Below, piece after piece: positions 7,407-15,435 of a stretch of 35,478 nucleotides of DNA (the first letter of the stretch is position 1; the number at the start of each line of letters is the position of its first letter). The notes beneath the pieces are model-generated. The model saw only the letters and a program-made list of their open reading frames with translations. It had not been told where the DNA came from and ran no database searches. Source of the DNA: Planococcus soli (GTDB lineage: Bacteria; Bacillota; Bacilli; Bacillales_A; Planococcaceae); contig NZ_WXYN01000027.1 in assembly GCF_016881065.1 (NCBI RefSeq), positions 1 through 35,478 on the forward strand. Reading direction: 5' to 3'. The translations under genes were made by a program, and so were the position numbers.

Positions 7407-8705
7407 ATGAAGAAGTTTTATCTTATGCTATTACTGGTAGTCGGTATGGTTGTATTGGCAGCATGTTCTTCGGGGGATGAAGAAACAAGTGAAGGCAGCG
7501 GTTCGGAAGGTTCATCAAGTGTAGATACAATTACAGCTTGGGCTTGGGATCCGGCATTCAACATTGCAGCTCTTGAAAATGCAAAAGAAGCTTACAACGG
7601 AGACGGCGAGTATGAAGTCGAAGTCATTGAAAATGCACAGGACGATATTATTCAAAAACTAAACACAGGTCTTAGCTCGGGTACAACGAACGGAATGCCA
7701 AACATTGTCCTGATTGAAGATTACCGTGCACAAAGCTTCCTGCAAGCTTATCCGGATGCATTCCATCCATTGACGGACGTTATCAATTCAGATGACTTTG
7801 CAGAATATAAAATTGCGACAACAAGCTTCGAAGGAGAGCAATACGGATTGCCATTCGATTCTGGCGTAGCTGCATTGTATGTCCGTACAGACTATCTTGA
7901 AGAAGCGGGATACACAGTGGAAGACGTAACAAATATCACGTGGGATGAATACATTGAAATTGGTAAAGATGTAAAAGAAGCAACAGGCAAAAACATGCTG
8001 ACGTTGGATCCGAACGATTTGGCTCAAGTTCGCATGATGATTCAGACAAACGGTTCATGGTATGTGGATGAAGACGGTTCAACACCGAACCTGGCCGGCA
8101 ACGAATCACTTGAAAAAGCATTTGAAACATACAAAAAAATGATGGATGCGGACATCGCGAAAATCGTTTCTGACTGGAGCCAGTTTGTTGGCGCATTCAA
8201 CAGCGGCGATGTTGCCAGTGTTCCAACAGGAAACTGGATTACGCCAAGCGTTAAGCAGGCAGCAGACCAATCAGGCAACTGGGCAGTAGTGCCAATGCCG
8301 CGTTTGGATATGGAAGGCGCAGTAAACTCTTCTAACTTGGGCGGCAGCTCGTGGTACGTATTGAACGTGGACGGCAAAGAACAAGCAGCAGATTTCATGC
8401 TGAACACATTCGGTTCAAATCCTGATTTGTACCAGACACTTGTAGAAGACATCGGTGCTCTTGGAACATATTCACCAGCAGCTGAAGGAGATGCCTATGC
8501 AGTTGAAGATGAATTCTTTGGCGGACAACAGCTTCTCACAGATCTTTCTACATGGACAGACGAAATTCCAGCCGTCAACTATGGCCTTCACACATACGCA
8601 ATTGAAGACATTTTGGTCACTGGAATGCAAGATTATTTGAACGGCGCAGAGCTTACGACAGTACTTGAAGGTGTCCAAGGACAAGCTGAAGCACAACTCA
8701 AATAA
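7407..8705 (+). CDS. ABC sugar-binding lipoprotein (CUT1 family)
   Basis: The 432-residue extracellular solute-binding protein has a lipoprotein signal: MKKFYLMLLLVVGMVVLAAC, with lipobox LAAC and the lipidated Cys at residue 20. An acidic/Ser linker (SSGDEETSEGSGSEGSSS) and a family-1 binding domain follow. The ATG at 7407 is chosen over an in-frame start at 7347 because it begins a perfect signal peptide and has GGGGGA upstream. It would capture an oligosaccharide and deliver it to the two permeases encoded downstream. Linked alpha- and beta-galactosidases suggest galacto-oligosaccharides or plant galactans as ligands (inference). A strong hairpin after the gene should make this component more abundant than the permeases. 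Regulation is probably by the YesMN-type pair upstream and by CcpA. Confidence 0.93.
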   Translation: MKKFYLMLLLVVGMVVLAACSSGDEETSEGSGSEGSSSVDTITAWAWDPAFNIAALENAKEAYNGDGEYEVEVIENAQDDIIQKLNTGLSSGTTNGMPNIVLIEDYRAQSFLQAYPDAFHPLTDVINSDDFAEYKIATTSFEGEQYGLPFDSGVAALYVRTDYLEEAGYTVEDVTNITWDEYIEIGKDVKEATGKNMLTLDPNDLAQVRMMIQTNGSWYVDEDGSTPNLAGNESLEKAFETYKKMMDADIAKIVSDWSQFVGAFNSGDVASVPTGNWITPSVKQAADQSGNWAVVPMPRLDMEGAVNSSNLGGSSWYVLNVDGKEQAADFMLNTFGSNPDLYQTLVEDIGALGTYSPAAEGDAYAVEDEFFGGQQLLTDLSTWTDEIPAVNYGLHTYAIEDILVTGMQDYLNGAELTTVLEGVQGQAEAQLK

Positions 8706-8723
8706 TGGATTGGAAATAAATGA

Positions 8724-8799
8724 AGCCTTGAGTTGCCGCCGAATAACTGGTAGAAGTGCTTTAACGCTCACCAGTGCGGCTCAGCTCAAGGTTTTTTTA
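8724..8799 (+). terminator. Long hairpin/attenuator between binding protein and permeases
   Basis: An outer stem pairs CCTTGAG/CTCAAGG and GCCGC/GCGGC. An inner stem pairs ACTGGT with ACCAGT and AGTG with CGCT. The structure ends in seven Ts, then the AGGAGG of the next gene. It looks like a partial terminator inside an operon, a usual way to raise the ratio of binding protein to permease. Confidence 0.75.
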
Positions 8800-8816
8800 T
8801 AGGAGGAATGAGAAAC

Positions 8817-9764
8817 ATGAGTCAGCAATCAACCAAAAAAGGCGAAATGGATCTTCCAGTGCGCTTGCGCTATAAAGAAACCAAACGCGAAAAAACAGGT
8901 GTGTATTTCAAGAAAAAAGTTGGTTGGCTGTTTATCATTATCTCAGTCATCGCAATTACAATCTTTAACTTTTACCCGATGGTCCAGGCTTTCCTGTTAT
9001 CGTTCCAGACTGGAATGGGCGGGAACCTGGAATTTACGGGCTTATCCAACTGGCAGCGATTGTTCGGCGATCCGACGTTTATCGCAGCGCTAACCAATAC
9101 ATCAATTTACCTGCTCATTCAAGTGCCATTGATGATTGTATTGGCGTTATTCTTTTCTGTCCTGTTAAATGATCCGAAATTGAAATTCAGAGGATTTTTC
9201 AGAATCGCGATTTTCTTGCCATGTGTTACATCACTGGTAGCTTACTCGGTCATCTTTAAATACTTGTTCGGAATCGATGGCATCATCAACATATTTTTGC
9301 TCAACTTTGGTTTTATTTCCGAATCGATCAACTTTTTAGCCGATCCTGTATGGGCGAAAGTGGTCATCATCCTTGCGATTACGTGGAGATGGACAGGCTA
9401 TAACATGATTTTCTATTTGGCGGCTTTGCAAAACGTCGACAAGTCGATTTACGAAGCGGCACGAATTGATGGAGCCAACTCGATTCAGCAGTTTTTCCAG
9501 ATTACCGTGCCGATGCTGAAGCCGATTATTTTGTTCACATCGATTACGTCAACAATCGGTACATTGCAGATTTTTGATGAAATCGTCAACATCACCAACG
9601 GCGGACCCGGAAATGCGACAATCTCGATTTCGCAATACATTTACAATCTTTCATTCGAATACACGCCTGACTTTGGCTACGCGTCAACGGTATCCTACGT
9701 CATCGTAATTTTAGTGGTAATTCTTTCAATTATTCAATTCAGAGTGGCGGGTGAGAAAAAATGA
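8817..9764 (+). CDS. Sugar ABC transporter permease (MalF/LacF type)
   Basis: This 315-residue integral membrane protein has a basic cytoplasmic N-terminus and six main hydrophobic segments, the first from about residue 40. The EAA loop YEAARIDGANSIQQFFQITV near residue 215 contacts the ABC ATPase. The ATG at 8817 is preferred over the one at 8808 because AGGAGG (8801-8806) is ten bases upstream of it but only one base from the earlier ATG. It overlaps the next permease gene by four bases (ATGA), so the two are translationally coupled and should form a heterodimeric channel. No ATPase gene is nearby. Confidence 0.93.
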   Translation: MSQQSTKKGEMDLPVRLRYKETKREKTGVYFKKKVGWLFIIISVIAITIFNFYPMVQAFLLSFQTGMGGNLEFTGLSNWQRLFGDPTFIAALTNTSIYLLIQVPLMIVLALFFSVLLNDPKLKFRGFFRIAIFLPCVTSLVAYSVIFKYLFGIDGIINIFLLNFGFISESINFLADPVWAKVVIILAITWRWTGYNMIFYLAALQNVDKSIYEAARIDGANSIQQFFQITVPMLKPIILFTSITSTIGTLQIFDEIVNITNGGPGNATISISQYIYNLSFEYTPDFGYASTVSYVIVILVVILSIIQFRVAGEKK

Positions 9765-10588
9765 AAAACGTAAAACGAATCTTTATTTATGTATTCTTAA
9801 GTCTCGCAGCCATCGTATCCATTTTTCCTTTCTTGTGGATGCTCGTCAGCATCACCAACAAATCGGTGGATGTGACCCAGGGGCGCTTATTGCCTGGAAC
9901 CCACTTGATCGAAAACATGAAAACTTTGTTTTCGACGATCGATATCGTCCCAGCTTTGATCAACTCGACCATTATTGCGGTCATCACCACCGTGTTAACG
10001 CTCTTGCTGGCTTCGCTTGCCGGCTATGGCTTTGAAATCCACCGCAGCAGAGGAAAAGACATCATCTTTAATATTTTGCTGTTGTCGATGATGATTCCGT
10101 TTGCGGCGATCATGGTTCCGTTGTACCGCATGTTCGGCAGCATCAGCGACACGGCACCGTTAATCGGAATTGACTCGCTCGGAGCTGTTATTTTGCCGAC
10201 AGCGACAACGGCTTTCTTTATCTTTTTCTTCCGCCAGAACACGAAAATGTTCCCGAAAGATTTGGTGGAAGCAGGACGAATTGACGGCTTGAGTGAACTT
10301 GGCGTTTTCTTCCGCATTTACATGCCAACGATGAAAACGACTTATGCAGCAGCGGCGATCATTTCGTTCATGAACAGTTGGAACAACTACTTGTGGCCAT
10401 TGGTCATCCTGCAGTCACCGGAAAAAAGAACGATTCCGTTGCTGATTTCAAATTTGGGATCAAGCTACTCACCGGACTATGGCGTGATCATGTCAGCCAT
10501 CGTCATCGCCACCTTGCCGACTGCACTTGTGTTCTTCCTCATGCAGAAACACTTTGTTGCGGGCATGATGGGGTCGGTTAAGGGGTAA
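9761..10588 (+). CDS. Sugar ABC transporter permease (MalG/LacG type)
   Basis: The 275-residue permease has six transmembrane helices and the EAA motif VEAGRIDGLSELGVFFRIYM near residue 170, as in the MalG branch of CUT1 permeases. It starts in an ATGA overlap with the preceding permease gene. It is the last transporter gene; an intergenic region with two palindromic repeats follows before the alpha-galactosidase. A dedicated ATP-binding subunit is missing, as in many Bacillales CUT1 systems served by a shared MsmX-type ATPase. Confidence 0.93.
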   Translation: MKNVKRIFIYVFLSLAAIVSIFPFLWMLVSITNKSVDVTQGRLLPGTHLIENMKTLFSTIDIVPALINSTIIAVITTVLTLLLASLAGYGFEIHRSRGKDIIFNILLLSMMIPFAAIMVPLYRMFGSISDTAPLIGIDSLGAVILPTATTAFFIFFFRQNTKMFPKDLVEAGRIDGLSELGVFFRIYMPTMKTTYAAAAIISFMNSWNNYLWPLVILQSPEKRTIPLLISNLGSSYSPDYGVIMSAIVIATLPTALVFFLMQKHFVAGMMGSVKG

Positions 10589-10645
10589 ATGGTAGTCAGT
10601 TTTTAGGGAGGCCTCCAGTTGATAGCTGAGGATTGCTATTATACT

Positions 10646-10735
10646 GCGCTTCGGCCGCTTTGGGCATGGCTCCCGCAAGAAGCCAGGAAAACCACCTGTC
10701 TTCTTGCTTCGCCTAGCCCGTGGACGCGCCGGCGC
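10646..10735. repeat. Palindromic intergenic element type A, copy 1
   Basis: One of three related elements of about 90 bp (others at 13189-13281 and 13382-13474). The shared core is CTCCCGCAAGAAGCCAGGAA, then CTGTCTTCTTGC, then AGCCCGTRGACGCGCCGG. CAAGAAG pairs with CTTCTTG as an inner stem. GGGC/GCCC and GGCGC/GCGCC type pairs form outer stems. Conservation at three sites and the fold suggest a dispersed palindromic repeat; nothing suggests a coding function. Confidence 0.75.
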
Positions 10736-10790
10736 TAAGATATTCCTTATCTAAATGTGAGTTAATGTTTGTTCACTAACTAATTAGAAG

Positions 10791-10916
10791 ATATGAAGCA
10801 ATTCAGCGGAGACTCCCGCGGAGCAGCGCAGCGACATACAAGAAATCCACTTGGGCGTCTAGCCCAAGTTAGTTCGGCGCAAGCCCGCAGGAAAGCGCAG
10901 CTGATTTGCGGAATAT
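10791..10916. repeat. Palindromic intergenic element type B, copy 1
   Basis: This 126-bp element has imperfect terminal inverted repeats: ATATGAAGCAATTCAGC at the left end and GCTGATTTGCGGAATAT at the right. Its interior has GGAGACTCCCGCGGAGCAGC, an internal hairpin CTTGGGC-GTCTA-GCCCAAG (10850-10868) and GCAAGCCCGCAGGAAAGCGC. A second copy is at 13523-13643. Similar GGAGACTCC...GGAAAGCG elements are common between genes in Bacillales (from memory). It ends 44 bp before the alpha-galactosidase start. Confidence 0.7.
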
Positions 10917-10960
10917 CCGCAATGCCAGATTATTAGTTCAACTTATATAGGAGGTAAATT

Positions 10961-13171
10961 GTGCCGATTTTATATAACGAATCCAAACGTGAGTTTCATC
11001 TGCAAAGTAAAAAAGTAAGTTATATTCTCAGCGTTTTGGAAAATGGGCAGCTCGGCCATCTTTATTACGGCAAGAAGCTGCGCCATCGGGAGTCGTTCGA
11101 GCGTTTGTTCCATGTGGAAGAGGCGCCGAACACGGCTTGCGTCAATGAAGGGGATCTTGTTTTTTCGCTGGATTTGATCAAGCAGGAGTATCCAGCATAC
11201 GGAGCAACGGATTTCCGGGAACCTGCATATCAAGTGCTGCAAGAAGGCGGCAGCCGCATCACGAATTTTGTTTACCAAAGCCATGATATCTACCAAGGGA
11301 AAAAAGGGCTGGAAGGCTTGCCTGCGACGTATGTGGAAAATGAGGATGAGGCAACGACGCTGGAAGTTTATTTGTACGATAAGGAAATCGATATGGAAGT
11401 CCGGCTTTCTTATACGGTGTTTGAAGGATTGAATGCAATCGCCCGATCTTCTCAATTTATCAATCGTGGGCAGACGGATGTCAATTTGACGAGAGCGATG
11501 AGTGCCAGCTTCGATTTGCCGGATTCGGATTTTGAAATGGTGCAGCTGTCGGGTTCATGGGCAAGAGAGCGGCATATTAAAAACCGCAAACTGGTGCCAG
11601 GCACTCAAAGTATTTCCAGCACAAGGGGAACGAGCAGTGCGCAGCACAATCCGTTTCTGGCACTGAAACGTCCTTCAACAACGGAGCACCAAGGTGAAGT
11701 GTACGGCGTGAGTTTGGTTTACAGCGGCAATTTCCTGGCGCAAGTAGAAGTGGATCATTACGATGTGACCCGCTTGATGATCGGCATCAACCCGTTTGAT
11801 TTTAATTGGCTGCTGGAAAGCGGCGAAAGTTTCCAGACGCCGGAAGTGGTCATGGTGTATTCGGCAGAAGGCTTGAATGAAATGAGCCAGACGTTCCACA
11901 AGCTGTACCGGACGCGGCTTGCGCGCGGACAATGGCGCGACCGTGAACGGCCGGTATTGATCAATAACTGGGAAGCGACCTATTTCGATTTTGATGAAAC
12001 GAAAATCTTTGAGCTTGCGAAGTCGTCCAAGGAATTGGGCGTGGAACTTTTCGTCCTGGACGATGGCTGGTTCGGCAAGCGCGATGCCGATACGTCATCT
12101 TTAGGCGATTGGTTTGAAGACAAGCGCAAATTGCCAAACGGCCTTGCTCAATTGGCCAAAGACATAACGGGCTTGGGCATGGAATTCGGCTTGTGGTTTG
12201 AACCGGAAATGGTGTCGAAAGCAAGCGAACTGTATAAAACACATCCGGACTGGGTGATCCACGTCCCCAATCGCAAAATGTCGCATGGCCGAAACCAGTT
12301 TGTTCTGGATTTCTCCAGACAGGAAGTGGTGGATTTTATTCACGGCTTAATGGCAAAAGTGCTGCGGGACGCACCGATTTCGTATGTGAAATGGGACATG
12401 AACCGCTATATGACGGAAATTGGCTCCCTGGAACTGCCGGCTAACCGCCAGCGCGAAGTGGTCCACCGTTATATATTAGGCGTTTATTCGCTGTATGAAC
12501 GGCTGACAACGGAATTTCCGCATGTATTGTTCGAGTCCTGTGCAGGAGGCGGCAGCCGGTTCGATCCGGGCTTGCTGCATTACGCGCCGCAAGGGTGGAC
12601 GAGTGATGATACCGATGCAGTTGAACGTTTGAAAATCCAATACGGCACATCGCTGGTTTACCCGATCAGCTCGATGGGCGCACACGTATCTGCGGTGCCG
12701 AACCATCAAGTCGGGCGAATCACTAGCCTCGAGACACGGGCGAACGTTGCTTACTTTGGCGCATTTGGCTACGAGCTCGATGTGACGAAGATGTCAGACG
12801 AGGAAAAAGAAACTGTCAAACAACAGATCGCTTTATACAAAGAAAATCGTTCGCTCATCCAGCAAGGGCAATTTTACCGAATCAACAGCCCGTTTGCGGA
12901 AGACGGCAACATCACCAGCTGGACCGTCGTATCAGACGACCAAAACGAGGCGATACTCGGCTATTACCAAGTGCTGGCCCAGCCAAATCCAGGGCTCACG
13001 CGAGTGTTCTTTAAAGGGCTGAACCCGGAATTCGAGTACGCAATCGACGGAATAGATGCCACGTTTTACGGCGACGAATTGATGGGCGCAGGCCTTCAGC
13101 TAAATCGCTACCGCACGAATGAACATCCGGCTGACTTTTCTTCTGTTGTTTATAAATTAACGAGAGTGTAA
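10961..13171 (+). CDS. Alpha-galactosidase, GH36
   Basis: This 736-residue cytoplasmic enzyme (no signal peptide) should hydrolyse terminal alpha-1,6-galactose from melibiose, raffinose-family sugars or galactomannan fragments. It has an N-terminal beta-sandwich (about 1-330), a central (beta/alpha)8 barrel and a C-terminal domain, and its length fits the Geobacillus AgaN/AgaA type. The barrel shows VLDDGWFGKRDADTSSLGDW, KWDMNRYMTE with predicted nucleophile D479, and TSDDTDAVERLKIQYG with predicted acid/base D549. These agree with D478/D548 recalled for the Geobacillus enzyme. It starts at GTG, with TAGGAGG upstream. It follows the transporter genes after a repeat-filled gap of 372 bp, so it may have its own promoter. 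Confidence 0.95.
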   Translation: MPILYNESKREFHLQSKKVSYILSVLENGQLGHLYYGKKLRHRESFERLFHVEEAPNTACVNEGDLVFSLDLIKQEYPAYGATDFREPAYQVLQEGGSRITNFVYQSHDIYQGKKGLEGLPATYVENEDEATTLEVYLYDKEIDMEVRLSYTVFEGLNAIARSSQFINRGQTDVNLTRAMSASFDLPDSDFEMVQLSGSWARERHIKNRKLVPGTQSISSTRGTSSAQHNPFLALKRPSTTEHQGEVYGVSLVYSGNFLAQVEVDHYDVTRLMIGINPFDFNWLLESGESFQTPEVVMVYSAEGLNEMSQTFHKLYRTRLARGQWRDRERPVLINNWEATYFDFDETKIFELAKSSKELGVELFVLDDGWFGKRDADTSSLGDWFEDKRKLPNGLAQLAKDITGLGMEFGLWFEPEMVSKASELYKTHPDWVIHVPNRKMSHGRNQFVLDFSRQEVVDFIHGLMAKVLRDAPISYVKWDMNRYMTEIGSLELPANRQREVVHRYILGVYSLYERLTTEFPHVLFESCAGGGSRFDPGLLHYAPQGWTSDDTDAVERLKIQYGTSLVYPISSMGAHVSAVPNHQVGRITSLETRANVAYFGAFGYELDVTKMSDEEKETVKQQIALYKENRSLIQQGQFYRINSPFAEDGNITSWTVVSDDQNEAILGYYQVLAQPNPGLTRVFFKGLNPEFEYAIDGIDATFYGDELMGAGLQLNRYRTNEHPADFSSVVYKLTRV

Positions 13172-13188
13172 GTGGTGTTGAGTTCTAG

Positions 13189-13281
13189 TATCGCACCGGG
13201 CGCTTTGGGCACAGCTCCCGCAAGAAGCCAGGAAAACCATCTGTCTTCTTGCTCCGCTTAGCCCGTGGACGCGCCGGTGCT
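13189..13281. repeat. Palindromic intergenic element type A, copy 2
   Basis: Closely similar to copies 1 and 3. The outer stem is near-perfect here: GCACCGG pairs with CCGGTGC, and CGC with GCG after one bulged G. The inner CAAGAAG/CTTCTTG stem is conserved. It begins 18 bp after the GH36 stop codon and might also act as that gene's transcription stop, although no T tract follows. Confidence 0.75.
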
Positions 13282-13339
13282 GGATATCTGCTATTAAAAA
13301 ACCAATTTTATTTATGTTGAGTCTACTTAAGGCATGAAT

Positions 13340-13362
13340 CAAAAAAGCGCAGCAGTTTTGCA
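13340..13362. repeat. Possible remnant of a type B element end
   Basis: AAAAAAGCGCAGCAGTTTTGC resembles the right end of the type B elements (GGAAAGCGCAGCTGATTTGC). It lies between type A copies 2 and 3, so the gap may once have been two A-B units. The match is short. Confidence 0.35.
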
Positions 13363-13381
13363 TTGGTGTTGAGTTCTAAGA

Positions 13382-13474
13382 TCGCGCCGGGCGCTCTGGG
13401 CATAGCTCCCGCAAGAAGCCAGGAAAAGCACCTGTCTTCTTGCTCTGCTTAGCCCGTAGACGCGCCGGTGTTGG
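13382..13474. repeat. Palindromic intergenic element type A, copy 3
   Basis: Shares with copy 2 both the core and the flanks: GGTGTTGAGTTCTA upstream and GTTGGAT/GCTGGAT then GCTAT downstream. The duplicated unit is therefore somewhat longer than the hairpin itself. Outer-stem changes relative to copy 2 keep pairing through G-T wobbles. Confidence 0.75.
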
Positions 13475-13522
13475 ATGGTTGCTATAAAAAGCTGATTTTA
13501 CTTGTTATAGAAGCTATCTGGA

Positions 13523-13643
13523 ATATGGAGCAAAACAACGGAGACTCCCGTGGGACAGCGAGACAGCCGAGACCCCGCAGTCGCTAGGCGACGAGGAGGC
13601 TTGGCGCGAGCCCACAGGAAAGCGGAGTTGTTTTGCGGAATAT
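13523..13643. repeat. Palindromic intergenic element type B, copy 2
   Basis: This 121-bp element has terminal inverted repeats in which GCAAAACAAC at the left pairs perfectly with GTTGTTTTGC at the right. The ends carry ATATGGA and GGAATAT. The interior has GGAGACTCCCGTGGGACAGC and GAGCCCACAGGAAAGCGGAG. Relative to copy 1 both arms changed together (TTCAGC/GCTGAT versus AACAAC/GTTGTT). It ends 46 bp before the GH35 start, almost the same spacing as copy 1 has to the GH36 start. Confidence 0.75.
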
Positions 13644-13689
13644 CAACAAATCAAAAATTATTATCCGAATTTACATAGGAGGCGTCGAC

Positions 13690-15414
13690 GTGCTGACTGC
13701 TAAAAACGAATCGTTTTATTTTGAAGGCGAGCCTTTCCAGATCTTGTCGGGCGGGATGCACTATTTCCGTACGGTGCCGGAACATTGGGAAGACCGTTTG
13801 CTGAAGTTGAAAGCTCTGGGGCTGAATACGGTCGAGACCTACATTCCGTGGAATTTCCATGAGCCGAAAAAAGGCCAGTTCAACTTTTCCGGAATGGCGG
13901 ATATCGAACGCTTTATCGAGCTTGCGCATATTATCGGACTGTATGTAATCCTGCGCCCAGCGCCATACATTTGTGCGGAATGGGAAATGGGCGGCTTGCC
14001 GTCCTGGCTGTTGAAAGACAAAAGCATGGTCATGCGAAGCAGCCATCCGTCGTTCCTCAAGCATGTGGAAGATTATTTTGCCGAATTGCTGCCAAAGTTC
14101 AAAAAACATCTGTACCAAAACGGCGGTCCGGTCATTGCGATGCAAATCGAAAATGAATACGGGGCGTACGGCAATGATTTAGCGTACTTAGATTTCTATA
14201 AAGAGCAATACCAAAAACACGAACTCGATACATTCCTGTTCACATCAGACGGCCCTGACTTTATCAAGCAAGGCTCGCTGCCGGACGTCACCACAACGCT
14301 GAACTTTGGTTCGCGGGTGGGCGAATCGTTTGATGCGCTCGATGCCTTTAAACCCGGTTCGCCGAAAATGGTGGCCGAGTTCTGGATCGGCTGGTTTGAT
14401 TACTGGTCAGGTGAACATACGGTGCGGAGCGGGGACGACGTTGCTGCGGTCTTTAAAGAAATTATGGAGAAGAACATATCCGTCAATTTCTATATGTTCC
14501 ACGGCGGCACAAACTTCGGTTTCATGAACGGTGCCAACCATTACGACATCTATTATCCGACGATCACCAGCTACGATTACGACAGCTTGCTGACGGAGGG
14601 CGGGGCGATTACCGAGAAATACAAGGCAGTCAAGAAAGTTTTGGGCGAATACAGGGAAGTGCCGGCGGATTTCGAGGAAGTACCATCGACGAAAGCATAT
14701 GGTGAAGTCACTCTCACCGAATCGGTCAGTTTGTTTGATGTCCTCGAAGACATCAGCGGCAAAGTCGAGCAGATTGTGCCGCTCGCCATGGAAGACATCG
14801 ACCAGGCATACGGCTATACGCTTTACCGCACAACGATCAATCGCCAAGGCGAACTGAAGTTCAATTCAGGCAATATCCGCGACCGTGGCTCGATCTACGT
14901 CAACGGCCAGTTTATCACCACTGTGTATATCAACGATACGGAAAAAATGGTGACCTTGAATTTCCCGAACGCCGTAAACACGCTGGAAATCCTGGTTGAA
15001 AACATGGGACGCGCCAATTATGGCGAGCATTTGACCGATCCGAAAGGCCTGATCAAAAACCTGTGGCTTGGCGAACAGTATTTCTTCCACTGGGAGATGT
15101 TCAAAGTGGAGCTGGACCGCTTGCCGGAAGCCTATGAGTTGAGCCAGGAGCAGCGATTCCCGAAATTTTTCCGCGGCACGTTCGATGCAGCAGAAGGTTT
15201 GGATACGTACGTCGAGACGCATGGTTTTACGAAAGGCAACGTCTTTATCAACGGCTTTAACCTGGGGCGCTACTGGAACTCAGCCGGTCCGCAGCAGCGG
15301 CTTTACTTGCCAGGTCCGTTATTAATAAAAGAAAACAATAGAATCGTCGTGTTGGAACTGGAAAACACAACTACCGATCAAATCCAATTGCTGGATCAGC
15401 CAAAGTTGGGCTGA
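13690..15414 (+). CDS. Beta-galactosidase, GH35
   Basis: This 574-residue cytoplasmic enzyme is of the short bacterial GH35 type (BgaC-like), often specific for beta-1,3-linked galactose; that specificity is inferred from the family. The TIM barrel comes first, with NTVETYIPWNFHEPKKGQF near residue 40, RPAPYICAEWEMGGLP near 90, MQIENEYGAYGND with predicted acid/base E156, and MVAEFWIGWFDYWSG with predicted nucleophile E230. Two beta-rich C-terminal domains follow (GRYWNSAGPQQRLYLPGPLL near the end). The GTG at 13690 is chosen because AGGAGG (13677-13682) is seven bases upstream and the family's usual N-terminus starts there; an in-frame extension to 13633 would run into the upstream repeat. 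It is 21 nt from the GH42 gene, so the two are in one operon. Confidence 0.93.
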   Translation: MLTAKNESFYFEGEPFQILSGGMHYFRTVPEHWEDRLLKLKALGLNTVETYIPWNFHEPKKGQFNFSGMADIERFIELAHIIGLYVILRPAPYICAEWEMGGLPSWLLKDKSMVMRSSHPSFLKHVEDYFAELLPKFKKHLYQNGGPVIAMQIENEYGAYGNDLAYLDFYKEQYQKHELDTFLFTSDGPDFIKQGSLPDVTTTLNFGSRVGESFDALDAFKPGSPKMVAEFWIGWFDYWSGEHTVRSGDDVAAVFKEIMEKNISVNFYMFHGGTNFGFMNGANHYDIYYPTITSYDYDSLLTEGGAITEKYKAVKKVLGEYREVPADFEEVPSTKAYGEVTLTESVSLFDVLEDISGKVEQIVPLAMEDIDQAYGYTLYRTTINRQGELKFNSGNIRDRGSIYVNGQFITTVYINDTEKMVTLNFPNAVNTLEILVENMGRANYGEHLTDPKGLIKNLWLGEQYFFHWEMFKVELDRLPEAYELSQEQRFPKFFRGTFDAAEGLDTYVETHGFTKGNVFINGFNLGRYWNSAGPQQRLYLPGPLLIKENNRIVVLELENTTTDQIQLLDQPKLG

Positions 15415-15435
15415 TCAAAATAGAAGGGATGGAAT

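Noticed and set aside
8455-8771. Frames on both strands around the end of the sugar-binding protein gene
   Set aside because: They overlap the conserved binding-protein frame and the terminator hairpin and lack start signals.
10646-10735. tRNA, riboswitch or small RNA gene for the type A elements
   Set aside because: No tRNA fold or known riboswitch core is seen; three near-identical copies point to a dispersed palindromic repeat.
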